Source: JBNKDD01 sp050288085
Lineage (GTDB): Bacteria > Chloroflexota > Anaerolineae > Aggregatilineales > UBA3940
NCBI GenBank assembly: GCA_050288085.1
Contig: JBNKDD010000023.1
Span: 1 to 34,141, forward strand
Direction: 5' to 3'
DNA length: 34,141 nt
Position 1 is the stretch's first letter. Each line of letters opens with the position of its first letter. The position numbers were made by a program, and so were the translations under genes. Shown piece after piece: positions 1-8,710 of the stretch. The notes beneath the pieces were generated by a model. That model made no database searches. It saw only the letters and a list, made by a program, of their open reading frames with translations, and had not been told where the DNA came from.

Positions 1-1
1 A

Positions 2-352
2 ATCCTTGATCTGCGCTATGTGCTTGAGAATCAGGCGGTAGACTACAGTAAACACCCGACAGGCTGCGACCAGACCACCATCAAAGGGACGATACGCGAC
101 GAATCAGGGATGGGTGTCAAGGATATTGTTTTGCGTATCTGGGCAGAGGATGGCTCCTGGTCACAGGTCGTAATCAGTGATGCGAACGGCAATTATGCGG
201 TTGATGTCATAAACGGAACCAGCGAGTTGACTTACCTGGTTCAGTTGTATGATATTCAGGCCACGACCATTTTGAGCGATGCGGTGATCGTTCAGGCCAT
301 TCCCAGCTGTGATCTTAACCTGATGACCGTTAACTTCGTGCCGGTAGGTTGA
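2..352 (+). CDS. C-terminal fragment of a secreted protein with a carboxypeptidase-regulatory-like domain (5' truncated)
   Basis: The reading frame is open from the first bases of the window, so this is the 3' end of a longer gene; a GTG at position 20 has no ribosome binding site and is more likely internal. About 116 residues are visible. The stretch with IKGTIRDESGMGVKDIVLRIW followed by an ISDANGNYAV segment is the typical alternating pattern of a carboxypeptidase-regulatory-like / CNA-B type beta-sandwich (a GTI-D-GxGV-D-V strand, then a DxxGxY turn). Such domains are extracellular and act as stalks or adhesion modules; no catalytic residue is visible. The frame stops with TGA at 350-352, converging on the leftward aminotransferase gene 43 nt away. 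The full function cannot be assigned from the fragment. Confidence 0.7.
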   Translation: MLDLRYVLENQAVDYSKHPTGCDQTTIKGTIRDESGMGVKDIVLRIWAEDGSWSQVVISDANGNYAVDVINGTSELTYLVQLYDIQATTILSDAVIVQAIPSCDLNLMTVNFVPVG

Positions 353-395
353 TTGATCGATCAGGGCACAGCATAGTGCACCCCTACAAATTTTT

Positions 396-1679
396 TCAAT
401 GACCGGCGATACGTTCGACTTCGCTCAGGAAACGGTCAACTTCCTGAGATGTGTTGTAATGTGCTGCCCCGACCCGCACCATGCCACCGGTTTCTTCGAC
501 TCCGAGTAGTTCCATCACAGCCAGGGCGTAATAATTGCCATCCCAGACATAGATGCCGGTCTTGCCTAATTCCTCAGCGACCAGTTGGGGCGATTTCCCC
601 TCCACATTAAAGATCACGGTTGGAACCCGGTTATCCAGTTGATCCGGGTCGGTGATCCCTTTGATGGTCACACCACGGATGGACGAGAGCCCTTCGATGA
701 GCTGTCGGCTCAACGACTGCTCATAATGTTTGACAGCCTGGAACCCCAGCTTGAGGGTGCGCCGCCGCCCCCGGTAGCCCTTCACCAGGGGTTTATATGG
801 CTCCCCAAATGTTTCGCCGATCCAATTCAGGTGTTCGACGGCTGCCGCAACGCCTGCGATCCCCTCGTGATTTTGCGTGCCAGTTTCCCACCGGTCAGGG
901 ACCTCGTCATGGGCCGGGCGTACTTTGTAAGCGGGCAGGCTTTCGAGATGCTCGTGCTTCCCATACAGGATGCCGACGTGCGGCCCAAAGAATTTATAGG
1001 CCGAACAAACCAGGAAATCACAATCAAGCGCCTGGACATCAATCGGGCCGTGGGGAGCGTATTGCACCGCATCAATGTAAGCCAGTGCGCCGACCGCATG
1101 CGCCAGCCCGGTTACTCTGGCAATGTCGTTGATCGTGCCGAGCGCGTTAGAAGCGTATACACAGGCAACTAACTTTGTCTTTTCGGTGATCAAACTCTCC
1201 ATCTGTGCCAGATCGAGGAGGCCGGTATCAGGGTTGAATTCCACCCACTTGACGGTCAGATCGTGGTCACGGGCCATCAGCAGCCAGGGGGAAATGTTGG
1301 CATCGTGATCCATGTGGGTGACGATCACCTCGTCGCCCTTGCTCAAGGTGCGCCCTATCGCCCGGCTGATCTGAAAGGTAAGGGAGGTCATGTTCGGGCC
1401 GAAAACGATCTCCTCATTCAATTCTGCGTTGAGAAGGTCGGCCATCGCCACCCGCGCATTTTCGATTATCTCATCGGTTAATTGGCTGGTGTGGAAGGCT
1501 CCGCCCCGGTTGCAGTTGGCTTTAATCAAATAATCTTTAATAGCATCGATTACCTGTTTGGGAACCTGTGTTCCACCGGGATTGTCAAAGTACACCGGTT
1601 GGATGCCCTTCACCTGCTGGCGCAAAGCGGGGAATTTCCGCCGTACCGTTGACACTTTGTAGGCTGTAGCGTTTGACAT
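396..1679 (-). CDS. Class V aminotransferase, cysteine-desulfurase-like (TIGR01976-type)
   Basis: A 427-residue PLP enzyme of fold type I. The N-terminal FPAL...YFDNPGGTQVP segment, THMDHDAN (residues 121-128), YIDAVQ with PLP-ring-contacting Asp203, and SAYKFFGPHVG with the likely Schiff-base Lys229 are all present. The family resembles SufS/NifS but has no obvious catalytic-loop cysteine of the NifS type, so the product is best called cysteine-desulfurase-like; the known relatives (VC1184 group) lack a settled substrate. Length is normal for the family. The ATG start is supported by AGGAG about 8 nt upstream on the minus strand. It lies downstream of the DUF11 gene on the same strand but is separated from it by a strong hairpin with a T-tract, so it probably has its own promoter. 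Confidence 0.9.
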   Translation of the reverse strand: MSNATAYKVSTVRRKFPALRQQVKGIQPVYFDNPGGTQVPKQVIDAIKDYLIKANCNRGGAFHTSQLTDEIIENARVAMADLLNAELNEEIVFGPNMTSLTFQISRAIGRTLSKGDEVIVTHMDHDANISPWLLMARDHDLTVKWVEFNPDTGLLDLAQMESLITEKTKLVACVYASNALGTINDIARVTGLAHAVGALAYIDAVQYAPHGPIDVQALDCDFLVCSAYKFFGPHVGILYGKHEHLESLPAYKVRPAHDEVPDRWETGTQNHEGIAGVAAAVEHLNWIGETFGEPYKPLVKGYRGRRRTLKLGFQAVKHYEQSLSRQLIEGLSSIRGVTIKGITDPDQLDNRVPTVIFNVEGKSPQLVAEELGKTGIYVWDGNYYALAVMELLGVEETGGMVRVGAAHYNTSQEVDRFLSEVERIAGH

Positions 1680-1709
1680 ATTTGTTTCTCCTGAACAGAA
1701 AGCAATTCT

Positions 1710-1739
1710 ATTCTACAGGCAATCGCCGTTACAAAACAA
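1710..1739 (-). promoter_or_regulatory. Candidate sigma-70-type promoter for the aminotransferase
   Basis: On the minus strand TTGTTT (1739-1734) is followed after 18 nt by TAGAAT (1715-1710), a 5 of 6 match to a -10 box, about 30 nt upstream of the start codon. The -35 is weak (TTG plus poor remainder) and it overlaps the T-tract of the upstream terminator. Pattern match only. Confidence 0.3.
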
Positions 1740-1766
1740 GGAGCAGACGGTAAGCATCTGCTCCTT
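1738..1766 (-). terminator. Intrinsic terminator of the DUF11 gene
   Basis: A perfect 10-bp inverted repeat (AAGGAGCAGA at 1738-1747 and its complement at 1757-1766) encloses a 9-nt loop. Read leftward the stem is followed by TTGTTTTG, a T-rich tail, 21 nt after the DUF11 stop codon. The stem is GC-containing and well placed, so termination on the minus strand is the natural reading. Confidence 0.8.
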
Positions 1767-1787
1767 GATAACGACAGGTGGTATTTT

Positions 1788-4700
1788 TCAGGGAACCGTT
1801 ACAGGACCGGTCCAGATTATGGTGATGCCCACAGGTTGGGTATTGATCGTCCCGCTTTGCAGGACGGTTGGAACCCCATCAACGACAAGAGACAGGCTCC
1901 AATTAACCGGGCCGGTCCAGGTGCAGGTCTGGTAATAGCGAATCTGGATAGTGTATGTCCCGGTTGGCCCGCCATTCGGATAATCTACGCTCTCCTGAGC
2001 CGGATCTAATGGTGTCATGCAAAGGCGATTGGTATCACCCGATAGACTCCCACCGGTCGGGGATACTGCCGGGGAAACATAGGATCCATAATTGATGGAA
2101 TAGCCACCCGGATCGACGATGGCTATATCCATATCGGCGGTGCTGCCGCTCCAGTCGAGGACCAGGGATACAGTATGATATCCATCGATGTCAGAAAGGG
2201 TGTTATTACTGGGATCCGGATCGGTTGCTGTGCCGCCGGAGGCCGTCACCTGATAGGTAAAGGAGTGTGGCGGCCCGGCATCTCCACCGGCAAGGATGCT
2301 GATATTGATGTTGACGGAGAATGTCACCGTGCTGCCAACCGGCAGATCAACATTCTGGTCAATGGGGCCGGTTCCAGAGGCGGTTGTACAACTGGCTCCG
2401 CCAGCAGGTATACAGGTCCAACTCTGGCTGTCTAACGCAGCCGCCGGGGTGATGGATTGTGCAATGGCTACCCCAGTTGTGGGGTCTGGACCATTATTGG
2501 TAATAACAGCCGTCCAGGTTGTAGAGCCATTCGGCCAGAGGAGCAGATCCCCATTGAGCAACGAGACAACCTCTACATCCGCCTGGTAATTCTGCACAAG
2601 CGTGTTTTCGGTCACTGAATTATTGGTTGCATCCGGATCGGCGATTGCGGAGGTGACGGAAGCCGTATTGGCAATGCTGCCGATCACGGTCGGCACAACG
2701 GTGATCATCACGTTGTAGCTGCTACCACTTAAAATAACACCCAGTGGACAGGTGACGGTATGCGGCCCGGCGTTGTAAGTGCAGATTGCGGAGGATGACT
2801 GGTAGTTGACACCTGCCGGGAGGGTGTCAGTCAGGGAGACTCCGGTGGCAGTGTCCGGGCCGTTATTGGTCACTGTGATGGTATAAGTCAGCGTGTCGCC
2901 AATGGTAATCGGGTCGAGGTTATCGCTCTTGGTGACCAATAGATCAGCTTGCAACGGATCGACCGTTGTTGCTGCGGAGGCCGTATCGTTACCGGCATTC
3001 GGATCGGTGGTCGTGGCGGTAACGGAAGCCGAATTAGTGATGTTACCGGCGACAGTGGGAATAACAGTGATGACGACATTGTTGCTGCCACCGTTGTTAA
3101 TAGTGCCCACATTGCAGGTAACGGTGTGCGGCCCGGCGTTATAAGTACAACCAGCGGAGGCCGATTGGTAGTTTACGTCTGCCGGGAGGGTATCGGTCAG
3201 GGAGACTCCGGTAGCGGTGTCCGGACCATTGTTAGATATGATAATGGTGTAGGTCAAGGTCGAGCCGACCGTAATCGGATCGGGGTTGTCAAGTTTAGCC
3301 AGGGACAAGTCAGCCTGCGGCGGATTGACCGTTGTGGTTTCGGAGGCGGTGTTGTTACCGGCATTCGGGTCGGCTGTCCCGGACGTGATACTGACTGTAT
3401 TGGTGATCGTGCCAGAGGAACCTGGGGTGACCGTGACGATGACGTTACTTGATCCACCGGATACGATATTTCCCAGATTACAGGTAACGGTGTGCGGTCC
3501 GGCATTATAGGTGCAGCCAAATGACGCGAAGAGAAATGTTGTCCCAGCGGGCAGCGTATCGGTTAAGACCACGCCGGAGGCATCATCCGGGCCAGCATTG
3601 TTAACAGTGATGTTGTAGATCGCATTGCTGCCCAACACTATTGGATCAGCCGTGTCAGCCTTCGAGACTGATAAATCGGCGCTCAAGGGAACCGGATCAA
3701 CCTGGGTAGCTGCCGATGCGCTGTTATTGCCGGTGTTCGGATCGCTGGTTGCCGCGCCAACACTGGCCGTATTCGTGATCGTGCCTGCTGCCGTGGTGGT
3801 GATCACGATGCTGGCCGATGCACTGGAGCCGTTTGGTATATCACCCAGGTTACAGGTAACAGTCCCACCAGCCTGACTGCAACTACCCTGCGAAGGAGTC
3901 GCGGAGACAAAGGTCACTCCGCCGGGAAGCGTGTCGGTCAGCACTACGCCGGTAGCTGTGTTTGGCCCACCATTGGCTACTGTCAGGCTGTAAGTTACGT
4001 CGTTACCAGCAACTACCGGGTCGGGCGCATCGCTCTTGGAAATGGTCAGGTCGGCTCCCGTTGGCACCGCGTTGACGGTGGTCGAAGCCGAAGCGTTGTT
4101 ATTGGTGTTATCCGGGTCAGCGGTAGTGGCGGTCACATTTGCCGTACCGGTCACCGTACCGGCAGCGGTGGTGGTAAACACAATATTAATGGTGGCGCTG
4201 GCTGTGTAACTTAATGAACCGATATTGCAGGTGACAGTTCCGCCAGCCTGGCTGCAACTGCCCTGTGAAGGGGTCGCCGAGACAAAGGTCACTCCGCCGG
4301 GGAGCGTTTCAGTTACGACGCTGCCCAAGGAGGTCTCCGGCCCATTATTGGTGACGACCAAAATGTGGGTGATGTTCTGTCCGGCGGTGACCGGGTCAGG
4401 GACATCGGTCATGCTTAATGCCAGGTCAGCGTTGGCGGCGGGGCCACTGGTTGCCGTTGGCGTGGGGGTGCTGATCACTACCGGGGTATTGGTCAGGACG
4501 GGGGCGCTGGTTGGCGAAGGAGTCGCCGTATTGACAACAACCGGAACATCGGTCACCTCAGCGACAGAAGATCTGGTCGGGGTAGGGGTGATGGTGGGTT
4601 GAGCGGCTGCTGTTTGTTGAGCCAGTTCCGGGAAATTTGTACCAAAGACAATAGCTGTTGCCGTAGCTTTCTCTTCCCAAACGGCTGTCGCCAGCCGCAG

Positions 4701-4958
4701 CGGATCAACCTGAATATTGCCGCCACGGGCCAGTATATTCCAGCGTTGGTAGTCCGCTTCCAGTTGTGATAAACCACTCTGGGCAATCCGGTTTGGGATG
4801 ACATTGAAAGTCGCTAACCACGAGGTGGAGGCCACGCAGCAAATGAACATCAGCAATACCAGCAACAAGATGATTAGCAGATAACTACGCCGATCCTTTT
4901 CTTCCTGGTCTGGTGATTCAGGCTCTTTGTCGGGAATTGCTGAATAAGCCACAAGCAC
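1788..4958 (-). CDS. Membrane-anchored DUF11-repeat surface protein
   Basis: This 1056-residue protein has a short charged cytoplasmic N-terminus, one hydrophobic segment at about residues 26-49 acting as an uncleaved signal anchor, a linker of about 60 residues, then a Thr/Pro-rich stalk (residues 121-172). Six DUF11-type beta-sandwich repeats follow at about 177-296, 302-422, 427-545, 549-667, 671-788 and, more diverged, 792-925. They show the family hallmarks ADL-xxK-D-PDPxxxGxxxTYT, NNGPDTATGVxLTDTLP and TADPxxxNNxAS. A last domain (928-1056), with a DWSGSTADMDIAIVDPGG stretch, resembles a pre-peptidase-type C-terminal beta-sandwich. The start is GTG at 4958, with GAGGAAGTGGTGG upstream; the next codon but one is also GTG. 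Expected location is the outer face of the cell, as a rigid spacer or adhesin. No enzyme domain is visible. Confidence 0.9.
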   Translation of the reverse strand: MLVAYSAIPDKEPESPDQEEKDRRSYLLIILLLVLLMFICCVASTSWLATFNVIPNRIAQSGLSQLEADYQRWNILARGGNIQVDPLRLATAVWEEKATATAIVFGTNFPELAQQTAAAQPTITPTPTRSSVAEVTDVPVVVNTATPSPTSAPVLTNTPVVISTPTPTATSGPAANADLALSMTDVPDPVTAGQNITHILVVTNNGPETSLGSVVTETLPGGVTFVSATPSQGSCSQAGGTVTCNIGSLSYTASATINIVFTTTAAGTVTGTANVTATTADPDNTNNNASASTTVNAVPTGADLTISKSDAPDPVVAGNDVTYSLTVANGGPNTATGVVLTDTLPGGVTFVSATPSQGSCSQAGGTVTCNLGDIPNGSSASASIVITTTAAGTITNTASVGAATSDPNTGNNSASAATQVDPVPLSADLSVSKADTADPIVLGSNAIYNITVNNAGPDDASGVVLTDTLPAGTTFLFASFGCTYNAGPHTVTCNLGNIVSGGSSNVIVTVTPGSSGTITNTVSITSGTADPNAGNNTASETTTVNPPQADLSLAKLDNPDPITVGSTLTYTIIISNNGPDTATGVSLTDTLPADVNYQSASAGCTYNAGPHTVTCNVGTINNGGSNNVVITVIPTVAGNITNSASVTATTTDPNAGNDTASAATTVDPLQADLLVTKSDNLDPITIGDTLTYTITVTNNGPDTATGVSLTDTLPAGVNYQSSSAICTYNAGPHTVTCPLGVILSGSSYNVMITVVPTVIGSIANTASVTSAIADPDATNNSVTENTLVQNYQADVEVVSLLNGDLLLWPNGSTTWTAVITNNGPDPTTGVAIAQSITPAAALDSQSWTCIPAGGASCTTASGTGPIDQNVDLPVGSTVTFSVNINISILAGGDAGPPHSFTYQVTASGGTATDPDPSNNTLSDIDGYHTVSLVLDWSGSTADMDIAIVDPGGYSINYGSYVSPAVSPTGGSLSGDTNRLCMTPLDPAQESVDYPNGGPTGTYTIQIRYYQTCTWTGPVNWSLSLVVDGVPTVLQSGTINTQPVGITIIWTGPVTVP
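2184..4430 (-). repeat. Tandem array of six about 120-codon DUF11 repeats
   Basis: The gene is built from units of about 360-365 nt. Two sub-types can be seen by eye. Units 1 and 2 (4071-4430 and 3693-4055) share a long near-identical block encoding the GGVTFVSATPSQGSCSQAGG stretch. Units 3-5 (3324-3680, 2958-3314, 2595-2948) share a CTYNAGPHTVTC block, and units 4 and 5 are also very similar at the DNA level around the LTDTLPA segment. Unit 6 (2184-2585) is diverged. The pattern implies stepwise internal duplication. Confidence 0.8.
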
Positions 4959-5138
4959 ATCCCACCACTTCCTCTTGAGGAAAATGGTGCAAAACAGGTA
5001 TGAATGGCTCAGGATTTATAAAGAAAAAAATAAAAATATCCTTAAAGAAGGGAACCAAACCTCATACCTGGATAATTAATTTCTATCATTTTATCATAGA
5101 TAATACAGGTGGAGCAATTCGCAGGTACTTAAAATAAA
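4959..5138. other. AT-rich intergenic region upstream of the DUF11 gene
   Basis: About 180 nt between the DUF11 start and the folD terminator. It is strongly AT-rich around 5017-5100 and should hold the leftward DUF11 promoter, but no pair of -35 and -10 boxes stands out. No ORF or RNA gene is seen. Confidence 0.5.
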
Positions 5139-5163
5139 GGCGACCACCGTTTTGATGGTCGCC
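5130..5163 (-). terminator. Intrinsic terminator of folD
   Basis: GGCGACCA (5139-5146) and TGGTCGCC (5156-5163) form a perfect 8-bp GC-rich stem with a 9-nt loop. Read leftward the stem is followed by TTTATTTTAA. It lies 17 nt beyond the folD stop, the textbook position for a Rho-independent terminator. Confidence 0.88.
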
Positions 5164-5180
5164 CATTTCAACCTTACCAG

Positions 5181-6083
5181 CTATGCTTTCTCGATAGCAA
5201 TTTCGGCAGCGCGGAGGGTGTTCTTGAGCAGCATGGCGATGGTCATGGGGCCAACGCCACCGGGGACCGGCGTGATGGCGGCTACCCGCTCTTTTGCTGC
5301 TTCAAATTCGAAGTCACCTTTCCAGGCATAGCCCTTCTTGGCGGAAGGATCATCGACTTTCATGGTTGCTACGTCAATGGCAACCGCCCCTTCTTTGAAC
5401 CATGAGCCTTCAATAAACTCCGGCTTGTAGCCCATCGCGCCGATTACGATATCGCTTTCCTTAACGATGGAAGGAATGTCCTTCGTGCGGCTGTGGACAA
5501 TGGTGACCGTCGCGTTGGCGTGGGTAAGCAGTAATGCCATCGGCATACCGACAATATTGCTGCGACCCAATACCGCTGCGTTTGAACCTGAAATAGAGAA
5601 TCCGTCAACCAGCCTTTCTGCTTCTTCAAGCAGAACCATACAGCCATAGGGCGTGGCAGGGATAAATAAGGGATCACGGCCTTTCATGGCAAGGCGACCA
5701 ATATTTACCGGGTGGAAACCGTCAACGTCTTTCTCCAGGTCGATGGCATGCAGCGCTTTCTCTTCATCCAGGTGATCGGGGAGTGGAAGTTGAACCAGGA
5801 TGCCATGCACTTTTGGATCCGCATTCAGGTCCGCAATAAGCTGTTCAAGCTCTTCCTGGGTGATGTCGCCAGGATGCTGGAGAAGGAATGATTCAAAGCC
5901 AACTTCGGCGCAGCGATTACGTTTCATCTTGACGTACATTTGGGAAGCCGGATTCTCACCAATCAGAACCGCCGCCAGACCGGGAGTAACACCATGATCT
6001 TCCTTCATTTTGACGACGGCATCGGCAATTTCTCCTTGCACCCGCTTAGCGACCGCTTTGCCGTCCAAAATAACAGCACTCAC
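5181..6083 (-). CDS. folD: Bifunctional methylenetetrahydrofolate dehydrogenase / methenyltetrahydrofolate cyclohydrolase
   Basis: FolD interconverts 5,10-methylene-THF, 5,10-methenyl-THF and 10-formyl-THF in the cytosol, using NADP, supplying one-carbon units for purine and formyl-Met synthesis. From the GTG at 6083 the product has 300 residues, the usual family length. Visible signatures are Tyr50-x3-Lys54 (YVKMK), the VQLPLP loop at 97-102, KDVDGFHP around 119-125, the nucleotide-binding GRSNIVGMP at 173-181 and the C-terminal TPVPGGVGPMT motif. An upstream in-frame start at 6131 would add 16 residues of no family similarity, whereas the GTG has AAAGGAG 8 nt upstream; the shorter form is therefore chosen. 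It is monocistronic: its own terminator follows and a 300-nt gap precedes it. Confidence 0.95.
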   Translation of the reverse strand: MSAVILDGKAVAKRVQGEIADAVVKMKEDHGVTPGLAAVLIGENPASQMYVKMKRNRCAEVGFESFLLQHPGDITQEELEQLIADLNADPKVHGILVQLPLPDHLDEEKALHAIDLEKDVDGFHPVNIGRLAMKGRDPLFIPATPYGCMVLLEEAERLVDGFSISGSNAAVLGRSNIVGMPMALLLTHANATVTIVHSRTKDIPSIVKESDIVIGAMGYKPEFIEGSWFKEGAVAIDVATMKVDDPSAKKGYAWKGDFEFEAAKERVAAITPVPGGVGPMTIAMLLKNTLRAAEIAIEKA

Positions 6084-6091
6084 GAATTTAT

Positions 6092-6098
6092 CTCCTTT
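6092..6098 (-). promoter_or_regulatory. Ribosome binding site that fixes the folD start
   Basis: AAAGGAG on the minus strand, 8 nt before the GTG at 6081-6083. It argues for the GTG rather than the upstream in-frame start at 6131. Confidence 0.8.
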
Positions 6099-6267
6099 AG
6101 GTCGATATTTGTGGAATATATCCCTCAGCATAGCATAAAAGTCGTTTAGGTGAATAGTGATACTCCTCCTTTTCTCCCGTGATGATGGCTATGGAAAAAG
6201 GAAGATCGTCAATGGGACGAAAAAGTAGACGATAGCAAGGCCATAAGGCATAATCCCCTACGAAGCA

Positions 6268-6301
6268 CCATGTTTTGAGGAAAAGATTTCCTTCAAAATG
6301 G
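6268..6301. repeat. Imperfect inverted repeat upstream of the glycosyltransferase block
   Basis: CCATGTTTTGAGGAAA (6268-6283) is nearly complementary to the segment ending at 6301 (TTTCCTTCAAAATGG), leaving a very short loop. It has no T-tract on either side, so it does not look like a terminator; an operator or an mRNA leader hairpin is possible. Confidence 0.4.
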
Positions 6302-6391
6302 CACGAAAGTCGGATTCATCCGCCTTGAAAAACAGAAAGATATTGTTGTTTCAGGGTTACCTGTTAGTGTTCGAAAAAGGCATAGCAACTA

Positions 6392-7573
6392 ATGAGTGAA
6401 CGAGTTGGTCTATTACGTTCAATCTGGCGGCGCTTAAGCCAATGGCGCTCGCGCACACGGCGCAGCCTTCAAACTGAATTAAGCTACCATCGACTTGAAC
6501 AGAGTTGGTTTGATCTCCATTTCTGGCGACAGAAATCTGCGCTCCAACGTAACTTTTCGGTGGTTTTTAAGGCGAAGGCCACCAGTGATCATTTTCTACC
6601 GGCGATTCTCTCTTATATTAAAGCCCATTACCGGGGTGTGGGTTATGTGAGTTTTTCGCGGGATGAACGTCCACGGGAAGACCCGGCCAGCGAAGCGGCG
6701 AAAGTCAAGTTATACCAGTTCGTTGAAAAGAATCGGCCCGAAGTTCTATTGGCTTATGACAGCCCCTTAAGCCCTCAGGAGATTCATCACCTGGCCGATC
6801 AAGGAATCCAGATTGCTTCGACAACTGCCGGGCTGGATTCTTTTTATATTGGCGGCGCGCCAACACAGGCCGCTGCTATCGAAGCTTTGCGACGGTATTC
6901 CTGGTATTTTGTTTCACACCGCCCTCATGTAGAGTCCCTACAGAAGCTGGGCATCAATGCTCAACATTCGTTTTTAGGTTATGATTCACGCTGGTTCAAG
7001 CCACTGGATAACGTTGAGAAAAAATACGATGTGCTGTTTGTAGGTGACATTTATTATCCAATGAACGCCAGCCGCCAGGAAATGATCGCACAGGTAGCAA
7101 AGCATTTCCAGGTGGCATTGTTGAGCTACCGCCCTCCTCAGATTGAGGGGGTGATTCATCTGGGCACAGCGACCAACCCCCACCATTTGAATCGAATCCT
7201 CAACCAGGCCCGGATTGTGCTGGGGTCGGATCGAGTCTCGAATCATGATCAGATCAACATGATACCGGAACAAACTATTTTCTATGAGGATGATTTCTTT
7301 ATCCGAGCACGGACTTATCTGACTATTGGCTCCGGGGCCTGTTATATGGTTGAACGCCATCCTGAGATTGCACGGCAGTTCGAAGACCGGCGCGAAATCG
7401 TGTTGTGGGATGACTATGACGAACTATGCGATCAAATTGGCTATTACCTCAAGCATAATGACGAACGGCGGGCTATCGGTAGAACGGGGCAAAAAGCCGC
7501 CAGGGAACGTTATAGCATTGACGTTTCGATGGACAACATGCTAAAAACAATGAAGCTCAAGGATCAGGAGTAG
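6392..7573 (+). CDS. CgeB-like glycosyltransferase (Glyco_trans_1_2 type, GT-B fold)
   Basis: 393 residues. The N-terminal 50 residues are unusually basic and aromatic. The central and C-terminal parts match the CgeB/YkvP style of GT-B enzyme: KKYDVLFVGDIYYPMNASR at 210-228 opens the second Rossmann domain, and FFIRARTYLTIGSGACYMVE at 302-321 with the following REIVLWDDYDEL stretch is the donor-side block typical of this family. A nucleotide-sugar donor and a cytoplasmic, possibly membrane-associated, location are expected; the substrate cannot be read from sequence. The ATG has only a weak AAAGG about 11 nt upstream. It is the first gene of the rightward locus, and the next gene starts directly after its stop codon, indicating co-transcription. 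Confidence 0.85.
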   Translation: MSERVGLLRSIWRRLSQWRSRTRRSLQTELSYHRLEQSWFDLHFWRQKSALQRNFSVVFKAKATSDHFLPAILSYIKAHYRGVGYVSFSRDERPREDPASEAAKVKLYQFVEKNRPEVLLAYDSPLSPQEIHHLADQGIQIASTTAGLDSFYIGGAPTQAAAIEALRRYSWYFVSHRPHVESLQKLGINAQHSFLGYDSRWFKPLDNVEKKYDVLFVGDIYYPMNASRQEMIAQVAKHFQVALLSYRPPQIEGVIHLGTATNPHHLNRILNQARIVLGSDRVSNHDQINMIPEQTIFYEDDFFIRARTYLTIGSGACYMVERHPEIARQFEDRREIVLWDDYDELCDQIGYYLKHNDERRAIGRTGQKAARERYSIDVSMDNMLKTMKLKDQE

Positions 7574-8704
7574 ATGCTGTCTTTTTCTCATCGTGTTAGA
7601 GATGGATTGGTGCGACGTGCGCGGCGGTTACAAGGGATTGCCGGTGCTGTATCTTTCTCCATGAGAGCCGGTTTGAGTAAACAGCCTTCGGTCGTATATT
7701 TGACGGAGGGAACCGGTTGGGTAATCGACGAAATTGGCTATCAGATCTCATCTCACCTGAGCGACCGGTATTTGATGCATATGAATCGTGAGCATCGTGG
7801 TTATCGCCACACGACACTGCATTTTGCCTCGACACCGGTCTACCTGAAGAGAAAGCCCTTTCTATCGGTCCATCCCTCCAATAATATTGTATTTACCTGG
7901 ACTCATGGCCTACCGGATAACCCTGATCCAAATATCCAGCATCACATTGCAAATCTGTCAGAAGGAGCGGAATACGCGGATCGGATTCACGTTTGGACAT
8001 CAACTGCACAAGATTTCTTGATAGGGCAAGGGATAGATCATCACAAAATCGTCCACATACCTTTGGGGGTAGATACTACGTTATTTCATCCGCCAGAAGA
8101 ATCTGAACGGCATAGGGTGCGTACACAGCTTGGTATACCGGAGGAAGCAATTTGCATTGGTTCATTTCAGAAAGATAGCCCTGGTTGGGATAACAACAAC
8201 CGGGAAATGAAGTGGATCAAGGGGCCGGATGTGTTTGCTGATGTTGTTGAACGGTTAGCCGCACATTATCCAATTTATGTCCTGCTGACCAGCCCGGCCA
8301 GAGGGTATCTCATCTCACGACTGGAGCAAGCTGGTATTTCTTATCGCCATGATGTGTTAAATAAGCCAGAACATCTAGCACCCTATTATCATGCTCTTGA
8401 CTTATACTTGATCACTTCGCGTGATGAGGGTGGGCCAATGGCGATGCTGGAAGCAATGGCAAGTAATCTGCCAGTAGTTTCGACGCAGATGGGTATTCCT
8501 AAGGATGCGATAAAACATGGGCACAATGGTATGCTGGCTAAGGTAGATGATGTGGAAGGGTTAGCTGTTAGTACCGAACAACTGCTCTGTGATAATGAGC
8601 TTAGAAATCAGGTGGGCGATAATGCGCGGAAAACAATCCTGGCCTACGATTGGTCGCTGATCGCAGATAAATATGCTCGCCTGTTGTACAATTTTACATT
8701 TTAG
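7574..8704 (+). CDS. Glycosyltransferase family 4
   Basis: 376 residues of GT-B fold. The C-terminal donor domain has the GT4 signature: HIPLGVDTTLFHP at 161-173, WIKGPDVFADVVERL at about 214-228, and SRDEGGPMAMLEAM with the EX7E pair Glu285/Glu293, then NLPVVST and a GxPxxxxxGxNG loop. The N-terminal acceptor domain starts around VVYLTEGTGWVIDEIG at 40-55. The ATG follows the previous TAG with no spacer, so translation is probably coupled. A few lines counted by hand are about 45-53% G+C, slightly lower than a line counted in the downstream asnB gene (about 57%). Sugar specificity unknown. Confidence 0.88.
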   Translation: MLSFSHRVRDGLVRRARRLQGIAGAVSFSMRAGLSKQPSVVYLTEGTGWVIDEIGYQISSHLSDRYLMHMNREHRGYRHTTLHFASTPVYLKRKPFLSVHPSNNIVFTWTHGLPDNPDPNIQHHIANLSEGAEYADRIHVWTSTAQDFLIGQGIDHHKIVHIPLGVDTTLFHPPEESERHRVRTQLGIPEEAICIGSFQKDSPGWDNNNREMKWIKGPDVFADVVERLAAHYPIYVLLTSPARGYLISRLEQAGISYRHDVLNKPEHLAPYYHALDLYLITSRDEGGPMAMLEAMASNLPVVSTQMGIPKDAIKHGHNGMLAKVDDVEGLAVSTEQLLCDNELRNQVGDNARKTILAYDWSLIADKYARLLYNFTF

Positions 8705-8710
8705 ACTTTA

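Larger units (their letters stand above)
6084..6391. other. Divergent intergenic region between folD and the glycan locus
   Basis: About 300 nt without a convincing gene. It must carry the leftward folD promoter (an AATATA at 6115-6120 reads TATATT on the minus strand, but has no good -35) and the rightward promoter of the first glycosyltransferase block, for which no consensus pair stands out. An imperfect inverted repeat lies at 6268-6301. No tRNA or small ORF with a ribosome binding site is seen. Confidence 0.6.

Noticed and set aside
354..363. Palindrome TGATCGATCA between the first two genes as terminator or operator
   Set aside because: Ten bases with no loop, no T-tract, and GATC is common throughout the window.
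585..1172. Long open frame on the + strand antisense to the aminotransferase
   Set aside because: It has no recognisable motif or ribosome binding site, and the opposite strand encodes an intact PLP enzyme with all motifs.
2184..4430. CRISPR-like repeat array
   Set aside because: The repeats are about 360 nt long, in frame and encode DUF11 domains; there are no short direct repeats with unique spacers.
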